64,000 nt of DNA from DAIMFL01 sp964372215 (GCA_964372215.1 CAYJQC010000013.1:62001-126000), one strand, 5' to 3'. Numbered from the stretch's first letter, positions 54,635 to 63,789 are shown. Made by a program: numbers and translations. The notes: generated from the sequence alone by a model not told the origin.

Positions 54635-56560
54635 TTGACTTTCCTGGCCGACCGTTCAGCCAGGGACGTGCCCGCGCGCAAGGCCGTCGACGACCGCCTG
54701 ATCCGTCAGCTCGCCGAGCTGGCGCCGTTTCCGTTCATCCTGAGCCGCACCGGCGATCATACGATCGTTCTCATCAACCAGCGGGCCGCATCGCTGTTGA
54801 AGGTGCCGGTCGCCGCGGCAATCGGCCGCCCGGCGACCGACTATTACGCCGACGAAGATCTGCGCCGCGCGCTCGTCGATCGGGTCCGCCGCGACAGGCC
54901 GATCACCGATCTCGCCGCCGAGCTGCGCGATGCCGAGGGCCGCGGCTTTCCGACGCAGCTCTCCGCCGCGCTGATCGATTACGGCGGCGAGCTCTGCCTG
55001 GCCATGACCGTCACCGATGTCGGCCGCCAGGCCCGCATCGAGGCGGCGCTGAGTGCCAGCGAGGCCCGCTTCCGCCGCTTTGCCGAGGCGACCTCGGAGG
55101 CGGTGCTGCAGCATGTCGACGGCCGCATCGTCGACGCCAGCTTGGCGGCCGGCGGGATGTTCGGCTACGACTCGCTCGAGCTGGTCGGGCTGCCCTTGCA
55201 GAAGCTCCTGGCAAGCGCCGCACGGGACGATCTCAGTGCCCGCCTGCAGGACGGCACCGACGCTTCGTTCGACAGCATCGGCCGCCGCAAGGACGGCGCC
55301 CGATTCCCGATCCGCGTCGTGCTCAAGGACTCCCGCACTGCCGACCGCTCGAGACTTGCCGTCGTGCGCGACCTCTCCGAGCGCCGCCGCACCGAGGAGG
55401 CGCTGCGGCGCAGCGAGGTGCGGTTCCGGTCGCTGATCGAGAACCTGCGCGACATCGTCTTCTATCGCGGACAGCCGAGCGGCGAGGTGCTGCTGTTCGG
55501 CCGCGACGTCGATTCGCTCGCCGGCACGCGCCAGGCCGGCGGCACCGCCGACATGGAGAAATGGTACGCCAGCATCCATCCCGACGACATCGACCGCTAC
55601 ATGGAGCTCGAGCGGCAGCGGCGGAAATCCGGCGAAGGCTACACGATCGAGTTCCGCATCCGGCATGCGGTGACCGGCATCGAGCGCTGGGTGCGGGAGC
55701 GCGCCTACGTGGTCCATGACTCCGATACCGGCGAGCAGTTCAACGACGGCTACATCATGGATATCGGGCGCGAGAAGGAGGTGCAGGAGCAGCTGCGCGC
55801 GGCCAAGGAAGAGGCCGAGGTCGCCAACCGCACCAAGACCCTGTTTCTCGCGAACATGAGCCACGAGCTGAGGACGCCGCTCAACGCCATCATCGGCTTC
55901 TCCGAGATCATCCAGAGCCAGATCTTCGGTCCGGTCGGGTCGGACCGCTACCTGTCCTATGCCAAGGACATCCGCGACAGCGGCAAGCATCTGCTCGACA
56001 TCATCAACGACATCCTCGACCTCGCGAAAATCGAGGTCGGCAAGTTCGAGCTGCACGACGAGGATTGCGACGTCGCGGCGGTGATCCCCAGCGCCCTGCG
56101 CTTCGTGCGCGATCGCGCCCATACCTCCGGGCTCAGGGTCGAGGTGCAACTTCCGGCCAGCCTGCCGATGGTCCGGGCCGATCAGCGCGCGCTCAAGCAG
56201 ATCCTGCTCAACCTGCTGTCGAACGCCATCAAATTCACCCCGGGCGGCGGCCGCATCGAGATCGGCGCCGGGGTCGCCGAGGACGGCAGGTTCTTCGTCA
56301 GCGTGTCCGACACCGGCATCGGCATGTCGCCGGAGGACGTGCCGCGCGCGCTCGAGGCGTTCGGCCAGATCGACAACTCGCTGAGCCGCAAGTACGAGGG
56401 CACCGGCCTCGGGTTGCCCCTGGTCAAGGCCTTCGCCGAACTGCATGACGGCACGATCGAGATCGACAGCACCCCGCTGGTCGGCACCACCGTGCGCGTG
56501 CTGTTGCCGAAGGACCGCGTCCTCCCGTCGTCGCGGGCGGAGGCTGCGACCACCGCTTGA
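54635..56560 (+). CDS. Sensor histidine kinase with three PAS domains
   Basis: A 641-residue soluble kinase. PAS domains are at about 20-135 (PFILSRTGDHTIVLINQRAASLL), 140-262 (RFAEATSEAVLQHVDGRIVDAS) and 275-395 (RFRSLIENLRDIVFYRGQPSGEVLLFG). The HisKA box is ANMSHELRTPLNAIIGFSEI with phospho-acceptor His410, and the HATPase has NLLSNAIKFTPGGG, DTGIGMSPEDV and GTGLGLPLVK. It lacks transmembrane helices and a receiver. TTG at 54635 is the start because GGAGGAG is 6 nt upstream; no ATG lies nearby in frame. No response regulator gene adjoins, so it is an orphan. The cue is unknown. Confidence 0.9.
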   Translation: MTFLADRSARDVPARKAVDDRLIRQLAELAPFPFILSRTGDHTIVLINQRAASLLKVPVAAAIGRPATDYYADEDLRRALVDRVRRDRPITDLAAELRDAEGRGFPTQLSAALIDYGGELCLAMTVTDVGRQARIEAALSASEARFRRFAEATSEAVLQHVDGRIVDASLAAGGMFGYDSLELVGLPLQKLLASAARDDLSARLQDGTDASFDSIGRRKDGARFPIRVVLKDSRTADRSRLAVVRDLSERRRTEEALRRSEVRFRSLIENLRDIVFYRGQPSGEVLLFGRDVDSLAGTRQAGGTADMEKWYASIHPDDIDRYMELERQRRKSGEGYTIEFRIRHAVTGIERWVRERAYVVHDSDTGEQFNDGYIMDIGREKEVQEQLRAAKEEAEVANRTKTLFLANMSHELRTPLNAIIGFSEIIQSQIFGPVGSDRYLSYAKDIRDSGKHLLDIINDILDLAKIEVGKFELHDEDCDVAAVIPSALRFVRDRAHTSGLRVEVQLPASLPMVRADQRALKQILLNLLSNAIKFTPGGGRIEIGAGVAEDGRFFVSVSDTGIGMSPEDVPRALEAFGQIDNSLSRKYEGTGLGLPLVKAFAELHDGTIEIDSTPLVGTTVRVLLPKDRVLPSSRAEAATTA

Positions 56561-56612
56561 GGGCCGGCGCCACGGCGGCTATACCGACGGGCGACTTGAA
56601 GGAGGCGCCCCC

Positions 56613-57278
56613 ATGGCCAATCGATCCCTGAGCATGACCGACGCGCTGCACGGCTATCTCGTGCAGGCGACCCTGCGCGAGCCGGCGATCCTGGCCGAGC
56701 TGCGCGCCGAGACCGCGCGGCTGCCCGCGGCGATGATGCAGATCGGCCCCGAGCAGGGCCAGTTCATGGCATTGCTGGTGGAACTGATCGGCGCGAGCCG
56801 TACCCTCGAGATCGGCACCTTCACCGGCTACAGCGCGCTCTGCGTCGCGCTCGCCCTGCCCGCGGACGGACGAATCACCGCCTGCGACATCAGCGCCGAG
56901 TACACCGCCGTCGGCCGCCGCTACTGGGCCAAGGCCGGGGTCGCCGGCAAGATCGACCTGCGCCTCGCGCCGGCGGTCGAGACCCTGGACGCCCTGCTCG
57001 CCGAGGGCCTGGCCGGAACCTATGATTTCGCCTTCATCGATGCCGACAAGACCGGTTACGACGCCTATTACGAGCGCTCGCTCAGCCTGCTGCGGCCGGG
57101 CGGCCTGATCGCCGTCGACAATGTGCTGTGGGGCGGCGATGTCGCCGACCCGGCCAAGACCGACGCCGACACCGTGGCGATCCGCGCCCTGAACGCCAAG
57201 ATCCAGGGCGATGCCCGGGTCTCGATGAGCCTGATCCCGGTCGGCGACGGCTTGCTGCTCGCCCGCAAGCGGCCCTGA
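56613..57278 (+). CDS. SAM-dependent O-methyltransferase (CCoAOMT-like)
   Basis: A 221-residue methyltransferase of the methyltransf_3 group, with AAGGAGG 7 nt before the ATG. SAM-binding stretch: RTLEIGTFTGYSALCVALALPADGRITACDIS. The metal-binding motif is DFAFIDADKTGYDAYYERSLSLLRPGGLIAVDNVLWGGDV, where Asp and Asn hold Mg or Ca. Its relatives methylate catechol-type hydroxyls. It is 52 bp after the kinase gene; a shared transcript is possible. Confidence 0.9.
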   Translation: MANRSLSMTDALHGYLVQATLREPAILAELRAETARLPAAMMQIGPEQGQFMALLVELIGASRTLEIGTFTGYSALCVALALPADGRITACDISAEYTAVGRRYWAKAGVAGKIDLRLAPAVETLDALLAEGLAGTYDFAFIDADKTGYDAYYERSLSLLRPGGLIAVDNVLWGGDVADPAKTDADTVAIRALNAKIQGDARVSMSLIPVGDGLLLARKRP

Positions 57279-57501
57279 TATCAGGCCACCTGCGCCGGTT
57301 CAGCCTTGCGCCGGTCACGGGATCGCTTCGGCATGAAAATCAGACCGACGAAAAGTGGCGCGTCCGAGTCGCTCTCCCAGGCCGCGTTAATACTCGTTTA
57401 GGAAAGTGTTAAGCAGGTATTCAGTCTGGTCCTTCAAACTGTCTCCAAGCCCGGTGTCAGGTGCCGGACGGTTTTCGGCCCTCCAGGCAAGGAGATCGAA
57501 C

Positions 57502-57804
57502 ATGCTCAAGACAGCCCTCTTCAGCGCCGCCGCCCTGCTGATCCCGGCGACCGCGATGGCCGCCCCGATGGCCTGCAGCCCGCGCCAGGACGTGTTGGGC
57601 CAACTCGCCGACAAGTTCAAGGAAGCGCCGGTGGCCGTCGGCCTCGCCAACAACGGCGGGCTCCTGGAAGTCCTGACCGCCGGCGACGGCGCGACCTGGA
57701 CCATCATCATCACCATGCCGAACGGCGTCAGCTGCCTGGTGGCGGCCGGCGAGTCGTGGCAGGGCCACCAGCCCGAGACGGCCCAGCAGGATCCGCAGGC
57801 CTGA
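57502..57804 (+). CDS. Small secreted protein
   Basis: A 100-residue protein with AAGGAG 7 nt before the ATG. Its signal peptide is MLKTALFSAAALLIPATAMAAP. The mature part, MACSPRQDVLGQLADKFKEAPVAVGLANNGGLLEVLTAGDGATWTIIITMPNGVSCLVAAGESW, has two cysteines that may pair. Similar short proteins with the pattern EAPVAVGLANNGGLLEVL and MPNGVSCLVAAGE occur in alphaproteobacteria as periplasmic proteins of unknown function. A 223-bp region before it includes an AT-rich stretch near 57390-57420 that is a fair promoter candidate. Confidence 0.8.
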   Translation: MLKTALFSAAALLIPATAMAAPMACSPRQDVLGQLADKFKEAPVAVGLANNGGLLEVLTAGDGATWTIIITMPNGVSCLVAAGESWQGHQPETAQQDPQA

Positions 57805-57864
57805 TTCTGACCGCTCCGGGACCCGCACGGGTCCTGGAGGCCGCAGCGGCCGGCGGCACCGGTC

Positions 57865-58332
57865 TCAGCCGCCGCCGAACAGCGGGTGGCGCACCAGATC
57901 CCCGACCCGGATGCCGAGCCGCGCGGCGGTACCGGCATTGAGTTCGATCACCGCCCGGACCGGCCCGGACGACGCCACCACCGCCTCCGAGAACGGCACC
58001 GTATCCACCGCGATGTCGACGATCCGGCCATCATTCGCCACGAACAGCATGTCGAGCGGGATCAGCGTGTTCTTCATCCACATGCGGATCTGCTGCTCGG
58101 CCGGATAGACGAACAGCATGCCGGCATCGTCGGCCATGTGCTCGCGAAACATCAGCCCGCGCGCGCGCTGCTGCATCGACAACGCGACTTCGACATCGAA
58201 GCGATAGGCGTCGCCGGCCGCGGTCTCCACCACCAGTTCGGAGCGCGCGAAGCTGACCGCCTGCTCGGCCCGGGCCGCTGCGGCCACGAAGACCGTCAAG
58301 GCGATCGCCGCCCATTTCCACCAGCCGCCCAT
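57865..58332 (-). CDS. DUF192 family secreted protein
   Basis: A 155-residue DUF192 protein. The signal is WWKWAAIALTVFVAAAARAEQ. Family features are VEVALSMQQRARGLMFREHMADDAGMLFVY, IRMWMKNTLIPLDMLFVANDGRIVDIA and VIELNAGTAARLGIRVGD. Most members are small periplasmic beta proteins of unknown function, sometimes near stress genes. It lies 77 bp downstream of the histone-deacetylase-like gene on the same strand and may be co-transcribed. Confidence 0.88.
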   Translation of the reverse strand: MGGWWKWAAIALTVFVAAAARAEQAVSFARSELVVETAAGDAYRFDVEVALSMQQRARGLMFREHMADDAGMLFVYPAEQQIRMWMKNTLIPLDMLFVANDGRIVDIAVDTVPFSEAVVASSGPVRAVIELNAGTAARLGIRVGDLVRHPLFGGG

Positions 58333-58409
58333 CGCCCCTGCCCTGCTCTCGCCAGCCCTCGGGAATCCCTGCTGCGCGGCGCCATAGGGCCGCAGCGGCC
58401 CGGCCGCGG

Positions 58410-59516
58410 TCAAGGCGCCAGCGCAATCTCGGCAATCGCGCGGATCTCGTCGCGCACCGGCCCCGGCCGCGGCGAATCGGCGATGGTGGTCAGCCAATGG
58501 GCCGGCGGATCGCGGCCCTGGCGACGGTTCCAGGTCAGCCGTGACAGCACGTCGAGCGCGGCCGGCGTCGGCGCGACCGCCGGATCGATGCCGGCCAGAG
58601 TCGCCCATACCCCGGCCCAGCAGCGCCCGACCGACCAGGGATTGTAGCCGCCGCCGCCCAGCACCAGGAACCGCGGAGCGAGGTCGGCGAGCCCGCGCAC
58701 CACCGCCCACAGCGCGCGGTTGGACAGGGCCAGGCCGCTCATGGGGTCGTCGTCCAGGCCATCGGCGCCGCATTGCAGCACGACCGCCGCCGGCGCCAGC
58801 TCCCGCCCGATCGGCAGCACCACGCGCTCGACCAGGTAGGCCAGCTCGTCGTCGTTGAAGCCCGCCGGCACCGGCAGGTTGCGCGCCATGCCGCCGGCGC
58901 GATCGTCGAGCCGTCCGGTGCGGGGCCAGCGGCCGTTCTCGTGGATCGACAGGGTGAACACCCGGGACTCGGCGGCGAACGCGTCCTGCACGCCGTCGCC
59001 ATGGTGGGCGTCGACATCGACATAGTAGATCGGCGCCAGCCCGGCATCGAGAAGACCCAGGATCCCGAGGGCCGGATCGTTGAAGTAGCAGAACCCGCTG
59101 GCCCGGTCGGGGCGGCCGTGATGGGTGCCGCCGGCGGGATGGAAGACCGTGCCGCCCGCCGCCAGCAGGCCGACCGCCGCCAGCGTGCCGCCGCAGGCGG
59201 TCGCCGGGCGGCGGAACATCTCGGGAAACACCGGATTGCCGTTGCAGCCGAAATTGTAGCGTCGGCAGGTCTCGGCATCGGCCCGGCCGGCACGCTCGGC
59301 GGCGATCAGCGCGGCGACATAGTCGGCGGCGTGAAACCGCGTGAGCTGCGCCGGGGTCGCGCGCGGACTGTCGACATAGCGCGCCTCGTCGAGCCAGCCC
59401 ATGGCGCGGATCAGGTCGAGTGCCGACGGCACCCGCTGCACCGCGAGCGGATGGCGCGGCCCATAGGACGAGCCGCGATAGATCTCGCTGCCGATCAGCC
59501 AGGGTCGAACGGTCAT
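58410..59516 (-). CDS. Histone-deacetylase-fold hydrolase (AcuC/HDAC-like)
   Basis: A 368-residue member of the arginase/deacetylase fold. Zinc and catalytic motifs are GGTHHGRPDRASGFCYFND, DVDAHHGDGVQ, with Asp, His and His, and LQCGADGLDDDP. Bacterial relatives remove acetyl from polyamines, acetoin-pathway proteins or other amides. The best-supported start is MTVRPWLIGSEIYRG at 59516; GAGG lies very close upstream. Since polyamine deacetylases belong here, a link with the polyamine-type transporter is possible but speculative. Confidence 0.88.
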   Translation of the reverse strand: MTVRPWLIGSEIYRGSSYGPRHPLAVQRVPSALDLIRAMGWLDEARYVDSPRATPAQLTRFHAADYVAALIAAERAGRADAETCRRYNFGCNGNPVFPEMFRRPATACGGTLAAVGLLAAGGTVFHPAGGTHHGRPDRASGFCYFNDPALGILGLLDAGLAPIYYVDVDAHHGDGVQDAFAAESRVFTLSIHENGRWPRTGRLDDRAGGMARNLPVPAGFNDDELAYLVERVVLPIGRELAPAAVVLQCGADGLDDDPMSGLALSNRALWAVVRGLADLAPRFLVLGGGGYNPWSVGRCWAGVWATLAGIDPAVAPTPAALDVLSRLTWNRRQGRDPPAHWLTTIADSPRPGPVRDEIRAIAEIALAP

Positions 59517-59597
59517 CGCCTCATCGTAGCCAGAAAGCGCTGCCATGTCGGCCATCGCTACCCGACGCCGCGAGCCGGCTGCTATGCTCGCGCCGCA

Positions 59598-60524
59598 ATG
59601 ACTTCGATCGTGATGTTTGGCGGCGGCCTGCTGCTGGCCGGGCTGGGCGGCGAACTGTTCGTGCGCAGCGTGCTGGGGCTGGCCGGGCGAACCCGCATCC
59701 CGACCGCGATCGTCGCCGCCACCCTAGCGGCGTTCGCGACCTCGGCGCCCGAGCTGGCGGTGTCGGTCAGCGCCGCCCTCGATGGCCGCCCGCAAATCGG
59801 TCTCGGCAACGCGATCGGCAGCAATGTCGTCAACATCGCGCTGATTCTGGGCCTGGCCCTGGTGATCGCGCCGATTCCGGTACGTTCCGAGAGTCAGCGG
59901 CGGGATATTCCCATCGCGCTACTCGCGCCGGTCATCACCGGCTTGCTGCTGATCGACGACGTCCTGTCGCGCCTCGACGCCCTGACCATGCTGGCGGTGT
60001 TCGCAGCCTGGCTGGTCGCCCATGGGCTCGATGCCCGGCGCCATCGCCGCGCCCAGGATCCGGTCGCCGGCAACCTGGCGGTGGCGCTGAGCTTCGCGGC
60101 CACCGGCCTGATCTCCCTGGCGGTCGCCGGGCAGCTCATTATCCTCGCAACCCGCCAGATTACCGGCGCGCTGGGGGTCGACGGCTTCTTCATCGGCAGC
60201 ACGCTGGTCGCGCTCGGCACCACGATGCCCGAGTTCGCCACCACCGTCATCGCCGCGCTGCGCGGCCGTTGCGAGATCGGGCTCGGCATGCTGCTCGGCA
60301 GCAACATCTTCAACATCCTGCTGATCGTGCCGGTGGCCGCGCTGATCCACCCGATCGAGGTGCCGCCCAGCGAAGCCGTCGTCGGGCTCGGCTTCGGATT
60401 GGCTGCGGTGCTGGTGCTCCTGCCGGCCCGCGACGTCGTCATGCGGCGGCGGCGGGGCGCGCTGCTGGTCGCCATGTACGGCCTGTATCTGGTGGCCCTG
60501 TTCGCGGTCGCGACGGCGGCCTGA
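59598..60524 (+). CDS. Calcium/sodium antiporter, CaCA family
   Basis: A 308-residue membrane exchanger with about ten helices. The two inverted alpha-repeats are clear: ATLAAFATSAPELAVSVSAA with GLGNAIGSNVVNIALILG, and STLVALGTTMPEFATTVIAA with GLGMLLGSNIFNILLI. These hold the acidic ion-binding residues (Glu in each repeat). It belongs with YrbG/YrbG-like exchangers that swap Ca2+ for Na+ or H+. It is divergent from the deacetylase-like gene (81 bp between starts). The TPP riboswitch begins about 60 bp after its stop. Confidence 0.92.
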   Translation: MTSIVMFGGGLLLAGLGGELFVRSVLGLAGRTRIPTAIVAATLAAFATSAPELAVSVSAALDGRPQIGLGNAIGSNVVNIALILGLALVIAPIPVRSESQRRDIPIALLAPVITGLLLIDDVLSRLDALTMLAVFAAWLVAHGLDARRHRRAQDPVAGNLAVALSFAATGLISLAVAGQLIILATRQITGALGVDGFFIGSTLVALGTTMPEFATTVIAALRGRCEIGLGMLLGSNIFNILLIVPVAALIHPIEVPPSEAVVGLGFGLAAVLVLLPARDVVMRRRRGALLVAMYGLYLVALFAVATAA

Positions 60525-60579
60525 ACTGGCGTCTGCGCCGCACTTGCCAGCGGCACGGTTTGGCCGTACACCGGCCTGC

Positions 60580-60678
60580 AGCAGCGGGGGGAGCCGGCTC
60601 GAGTTTCCGGCTGAGAGGTCGCGACAGGCGCGACGACCCCTAGAACCTGACCCGGTTCGTACCGGCGTAGGGACGCGT
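60580..60678 (+). promoter_or_regulatory. TPP riboswitch (THI element)
   Basis: All core elements are present in order: GGGGAGC, P2 from AGCCGG/CCGGCT, CTGAGA (60611-60616), a P3 stem GTCGCG/CGCGAC, ACCC, GAACCTGA (60643-60650), P5 CCGG/CCGG and GCGTAGGGA. The ATPase ATG is 8 nt after the AGGGA that also looks like its ribosome-binding site, so thiamine pyrophosphate probably blocks translation start directly. Confidence 0.95.
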
Positions 60679-60681
60679 TCC

Positions 60682-61446
60682 ATGATTCTTCCGGCCGTCT
60701 CGGCCCCGATCTCCATCCATCTGCATGCCGGCCGCGTGACCTATGGCGGCGCGCCGCTGTTCGAGGCCCTCGACCTCGAGCTGCCGGCCGGGCGCTGGAC
60801 CTGCCTGCTGGGCCCGAGCGGCGTCGGCAAGTCCACCCTGCTGCGCCTGGTCGCCGGGCTGGAGCCGGCGGGCAGCGAGACCCGGATCCGCTGCAGCGAT
60901 GGCGGGGCGCTCGCCGGGCGGGTCGCCTACATGGCCCAGCAGGACCTCCTGCTGCCCTGGCTCGACACCCTCGGCAACGTCACCCTGGGCAGCCGCCTGC
61001 GCGGCGAGCTGGACCGCACGGCGCGGCAGCGGGCGGCGGTGCTGCTGGCCTCGGTCGGCCTCGCCGGCCAGGAAGCCAAGCCGCCGGCACAGCTCTCCGG
61101 CGGCATGCGCCAGCGCGTCGCCCTGGCCCGCACCCTGGCCGAGAACCGGCCGGTGGTACTGATGGACGAGCCGTTCTCGGGCCTCGACGTGCCGGCCCGG
61201 CTGCGGCTGCAGGAACTGGCGGCGCGGCTGCTGGTCGGCCGCACCGTGCTGCTGGTCACCCACGATCCCCTGGAGGCCCTGCGCCTCGGCCATCGCATCC
61301 ATGTCCTGGCGGGGCAGCCGGCCCGGCTCGACGCGGCGCTGGAGCCGCCGGGCGCGCCGCCGCGCGCGGTCACCGACCCGGCCCTGCTCGCGCTCCAGGG
61401 CGAGCTTCTGAAGCGCCTGGCGGCGGCCGCGGAGGCGACCGCATGA
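60682..61446 (+). CDS. thiZ: Thiamine precursor (HMP) ABC transporter ATPase, ThiZ-like
   Basis: A 254-residue ATPase with GPSGVGKST, YMAQQDLLLPWLDTLGNVTLGS, LSGGMRQRVALARTL, VLMDEPFSGLD and LLVTHDPLEAL. It resembles the nitrate/taurine/HMP class. The ATG is 8 nt after the riboswitch's AGGGA. It overlaps thiX by ATGA. With its partners it would import hydroxymethylpyrimidine, and TPP would shut it off. Confidence 0.9.
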   Translation: MILPAVSAPISIHLHAGRVTYGGAPLFEALDLELPAGRWTCLLGPSGVGKSTLLRLVAGLEPAGSETRIRCSDGGALAGRVAYMAQQDLLLPWLDTLGNVTLGSRLRGELDRTARQRAAVLLASVGLAGQEAKPPAQLSGGMRQRVALARTLAENRPVVLMDEPFSGLDVPARLRLQELAARLLVGRTVLLVTHDPLEALRLGHRIHVLAGQPARLDAALEPPGAPPRAVTDPALLALQGELLKRLAAAAEATA

Positions 61447-62204
61447 GCCGCGTAGCGCTGCGCGCCGCGATCGTGCTCGCCGGACTGGTCGGGCTGTGGC
61501 AGGCCGCGGTCTGGCTCACCGGCGTGCCGGCCTACATCCTGCCCGGCCCGGCGGCGGTCGGCGCGGCGCTGGTCGACCGCGCCGGGCTGATCGGAGTCCA
61601 TGCGCTGCGCACGCTCGCCGAGATCCTGCTGGGTCTCGGCTGCGGCGCGGCGCTCGGCGGCGCCACCGCGCTCGCCATGAGCTATTTCCGGCCGGCGCGC
61701 CACTGGCTGCTGCCGGTGGTCGTGGTCAGCCAGGCGATCCCGGTGTTCGCGCTGGCGCCGCTCCTGGTGCTCTGGCTCGGCTACGGCATGGCTTCCAAGG
61801 TCGCCATGGCGGTGCTGGTGATCTATTTCCCGGTCACCGCGGCGTTCTTCGACGGGCTGCGCCGCACCGATCCGGGCTGGCTCGACCTCGCCCGCAGCAT
61901 GGGCGCGTCGCGCTGGGCCATCCTCGTCCGCATCCGCCTGCCGGCGGCGCTGCCGGCGCTCGCCTCCGGCCTCCGGGTCGCCGCCGCGGTGGCGCCGATC
62001 GGCGCGGTGATCGGCGAGTGGGTCGGCGCCAGCGCCGGCCTCGGCTACCTCATGCTGCACGCCAACGCCCGGGTGCAGATCGACCTGATGTTCGCCGCGC
62101 TGGTGACCCTGGCGGCGATCGGCGTCGCGCTCTACTTCGCGACCGACGCCGTGCTGCGCCGGCTGGTGCCGTGGCAGCCCGAGACCCTGTTTTCCGAAGA
62201 CTGA
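61443..62204 (+). CDS. thiX: Thiamine precursor (HMP) ABC transporter permease, ThiX-like
   Basis: A 253-residue permease: ALRAAIVLAGLVGLWQAAVWLTGVPAYILPGP at the N-terminus, LPVVVVSQAIPVFALAPLLVLWLGYGMASKVAMAVLVIYFPV, and the coupling loop ARSMGASRWAILVRIRLPAALPALASGLRVAAAVAPIGAVIGEWVGA. It has about six helices. The ATG overlaps the ATPase stop. It precedes the binding-protein gene by 20 bp. Confidence 0.9.
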   Translation: MSRVALRAAIVLAGLVGLWQAAVWLTGVPAYILPGPAAVGAALVDRAGLIGVHALRTLAEILLGLGCGAALGGATALAMSYFRPARHWLLPVVVVSQAIPVFALAPLLVLWLGYGMASKVAMAVLVIYFPVTAAFFDGLRRTDPGWLDLARSMGASRWAILVRIRLPAALPALASGLRVAAAVAPIGAVIGEWVGASAGLGYLMLHANARVQIDLMFAALVTLAAIGVALYFATDAVLRRLVPWQPETLFSED

Positions 62205-62224
62205 CGGCCCGCAAGGAGTTCCCG

Positions 62225-63178
62225 ATGACCTGCCTCCGCCCGATCCGCCCGCTCATGCTCGCGCTCGCGCTCGCGCTGGTCCTGCCGTCGTCTGCCCAGG
62301 CGGCCGAGCGGCTCACCGTGCTGCTCGACTGGTTCGTCAACCCGGATCACGGCCCCCTGGTCGTCGCCCAGGAGCGGGGCTTCTTCGCGGCGCATGATCT
62401 CGAGGTCGAGCTGGTCGCGCCCGCCGATCCCAACGACCCGCCGAAGCTGGTGGCCGCCGGCGAAGCCGACCTCGCGGTCTCCTATCAGCCGCAGCTGCAC
62501 CTGCAGGCCGCCGCCGGCCTGCCGCTGGTGCGCATCGGCACGCTGGTGGCGACGCCGCTCAACGCGCTGGTCGTGCTCGCCGACGGCCCGATCGGGACCA
62601 TTGCCGATCTCAGGGGCCGCCGCATCGGCTATTCCGTCGGCGGCTTCGAGGACGCGCTGCTGCGGCAGATGCTCGGCCAGTACGGCGTCGGCCTCGACGA
62701 AGTCACCCTGATCAACGTCAATTTCGCGCTGTCGCAGGCGCTGCTGTCCGGCCAGGTGGACGCGGTGATCGGCGCGTTCCGCAATTTCGAGCTCAACCAG
62801 CTCGCCATCGAGGGCCGGCCCGGCCGCGCCTTCTACCCCGAGGAGGAGGGCGTGCCGGCCTATGACGAGCTGATCCTGGTGGCCAATGCCGCTCGCCTGG
62901 ACGACGCCCGCCTGCCCCGCTTCCTGGCGGCGCTCGAGCAGGCGGTCCAATTCATGCTCAACCACCCGGACGAGTCCTGGCGGCTGTTCGTCGGGGCCCA
63001 TCCGGATCTCGACGACGAGCTGAACCGCCGCGCCTGGCGCGATACGCTGCCGCGCTTCGCGTTGCGGCCCGCGGCCCTCGATGCCGGCCGCTATGAGCGG
63101 TTTGCCGATTTCCTGGCGGCGCAGGGGCTGCTTTCCCGGGTTCCGCCGGTCGGCGAGTATACCGCCGTCCTGCGCTGA
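62225..63178 (+). CDS. thiY: Thiamine precursor (HMP) binding protein, ThiY/THI5-like
   Basis: A 317-residue periplasmic binding protein, with AAGGAG 6 nt before the ATG. The signal is LMLALALALVLPSSAQAAE. The mature part has LTVLLDWFVNPDHGPLVVAQERGFF, typical of NMT1/THI5-like HMP-binding proteins, then EADLAVSYQPQLHLQAAAGLPL and IADLRGRRIGYSVGGFEDALL. In THI5-like proteins the ligand is formylaminopyrimidine or HMP; here the riboswitch supports a thiamine-precursor role. It is the last gene of this operon. Confidence 0.9.
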   Translation: MTCLRPIRPLMLALALALVLPSSAQAAERLTVLLDWFVNPDHGPLVVAQERGFFAAHDLEVELVAPADPNDPPKLVAAGEADLAVSYQPQLHLQAAAGLPLVRIGTLVATPLNALVVLADGPIGTIADLRGRRIGYSVGGFEDALLRQMLGQYGVGLDEVTLINVNFALSQALLSGQVDAVIGAFRNFELNQLAIEGRPGRAFYPEEEGVPAYDELILVANAARLDDARLPRFLAALEQAVQFMLNHPDESWRLFVGAHPDLDDELNRRAWRDTLPRFALRPAALDAGRYERFADFLAAQGLLSRVPPVGEYTAVLR

Positions 63179-63306
63179 GCCCGCCACCCGCCCGCGGCGG
63201 GGTCCGATTCTGCTGGCGATGGCCGCGGCAGGGCTTTAGGTTCCCCCCGGCTGGGGATTCCGGCTGCAAGATCGGGCAAACCGACGCGAAACGAAAGAGG
63301 TGTCAA

Positions 63307-63789
63307 GTGGTCCACGCGATCAGCTTGGCCGCTGTATTGGCCGGCCTGTGGATTCTGCTGTCGGGGCATTTCGAGCCGCTGCTGCTCGGATTCGGCGTGC
63401 TGTCCTGTGCCGTGGTCGTGGCGATTTCCCTGCGCATGGACGTGGTCGATCACGAAGGGCACCCGATCCATCTCGGGCCCACGGCGTTGTCCTACTTTCC
63501 GTGGCTGCTGCTGGAGATCGCCAAGTCGAACATCGACGTGGCGCGCCGCATCCTCGATCCGCGCCTGCCGGTCACGCCGACCCGGATCCGGGTCAAGGCC
63601 AGCCAGCGGAGCGAGCTCGGCCAGATGATCTACGCCAATTCGATCACCCTGACCCCGGGCACCGTCTCCATGAGCATCGACGACGGCTTCATCGACGTTC
63701 ACGCGTTGACCGCCGACGGCGCTGCCGCGCTCGCCGCCGGCGAGATGGACCGGCGCGTCACCGCCATGATGGATGAGAGCGCCGGCTGA
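63307..63789 (+). CDS. mnhE: Na+/H+ antiporter subunit E (MrpE/MnhE)
   Basis: A 160-residue membrane protein. Features are AVLAGLWILLSGHFEPLLLGFGVLSCAVVVAI, FPWLLLEIAKSNIDVARRILDP and ANSITLTPGTVSMSIDDGFIDVHAL. Starts with GTG, with GAGG 6 nt upstream. It belongs to the multisubunit Mrp antiporter that expels Na+ and helps pH balance. It overlaps the next gene by 1 nt (TGATG). Confidence 0.92.
   Translation: MVHAISLAAVLAGLWILLSGHFEPLLLGFGVLSCAVVVAISLRMDVVDHEGHPIHLGPTALSYFPWLLLEIAKSNIDVARRILDPRLPVTPTRIRVKASQRSELGQMIYANSITLTPGTVSMSIDDGFIDVHALTADGAAALAAGEMDRRVTAMMDESAG

Noticed and set aside
57321..57380. Stretch with GAAAAGTGG resembling rhizobial palindromic repeats
   Set aside because: Only a short match, with no inverted arms in the sequence, so a repeat call is not supported.
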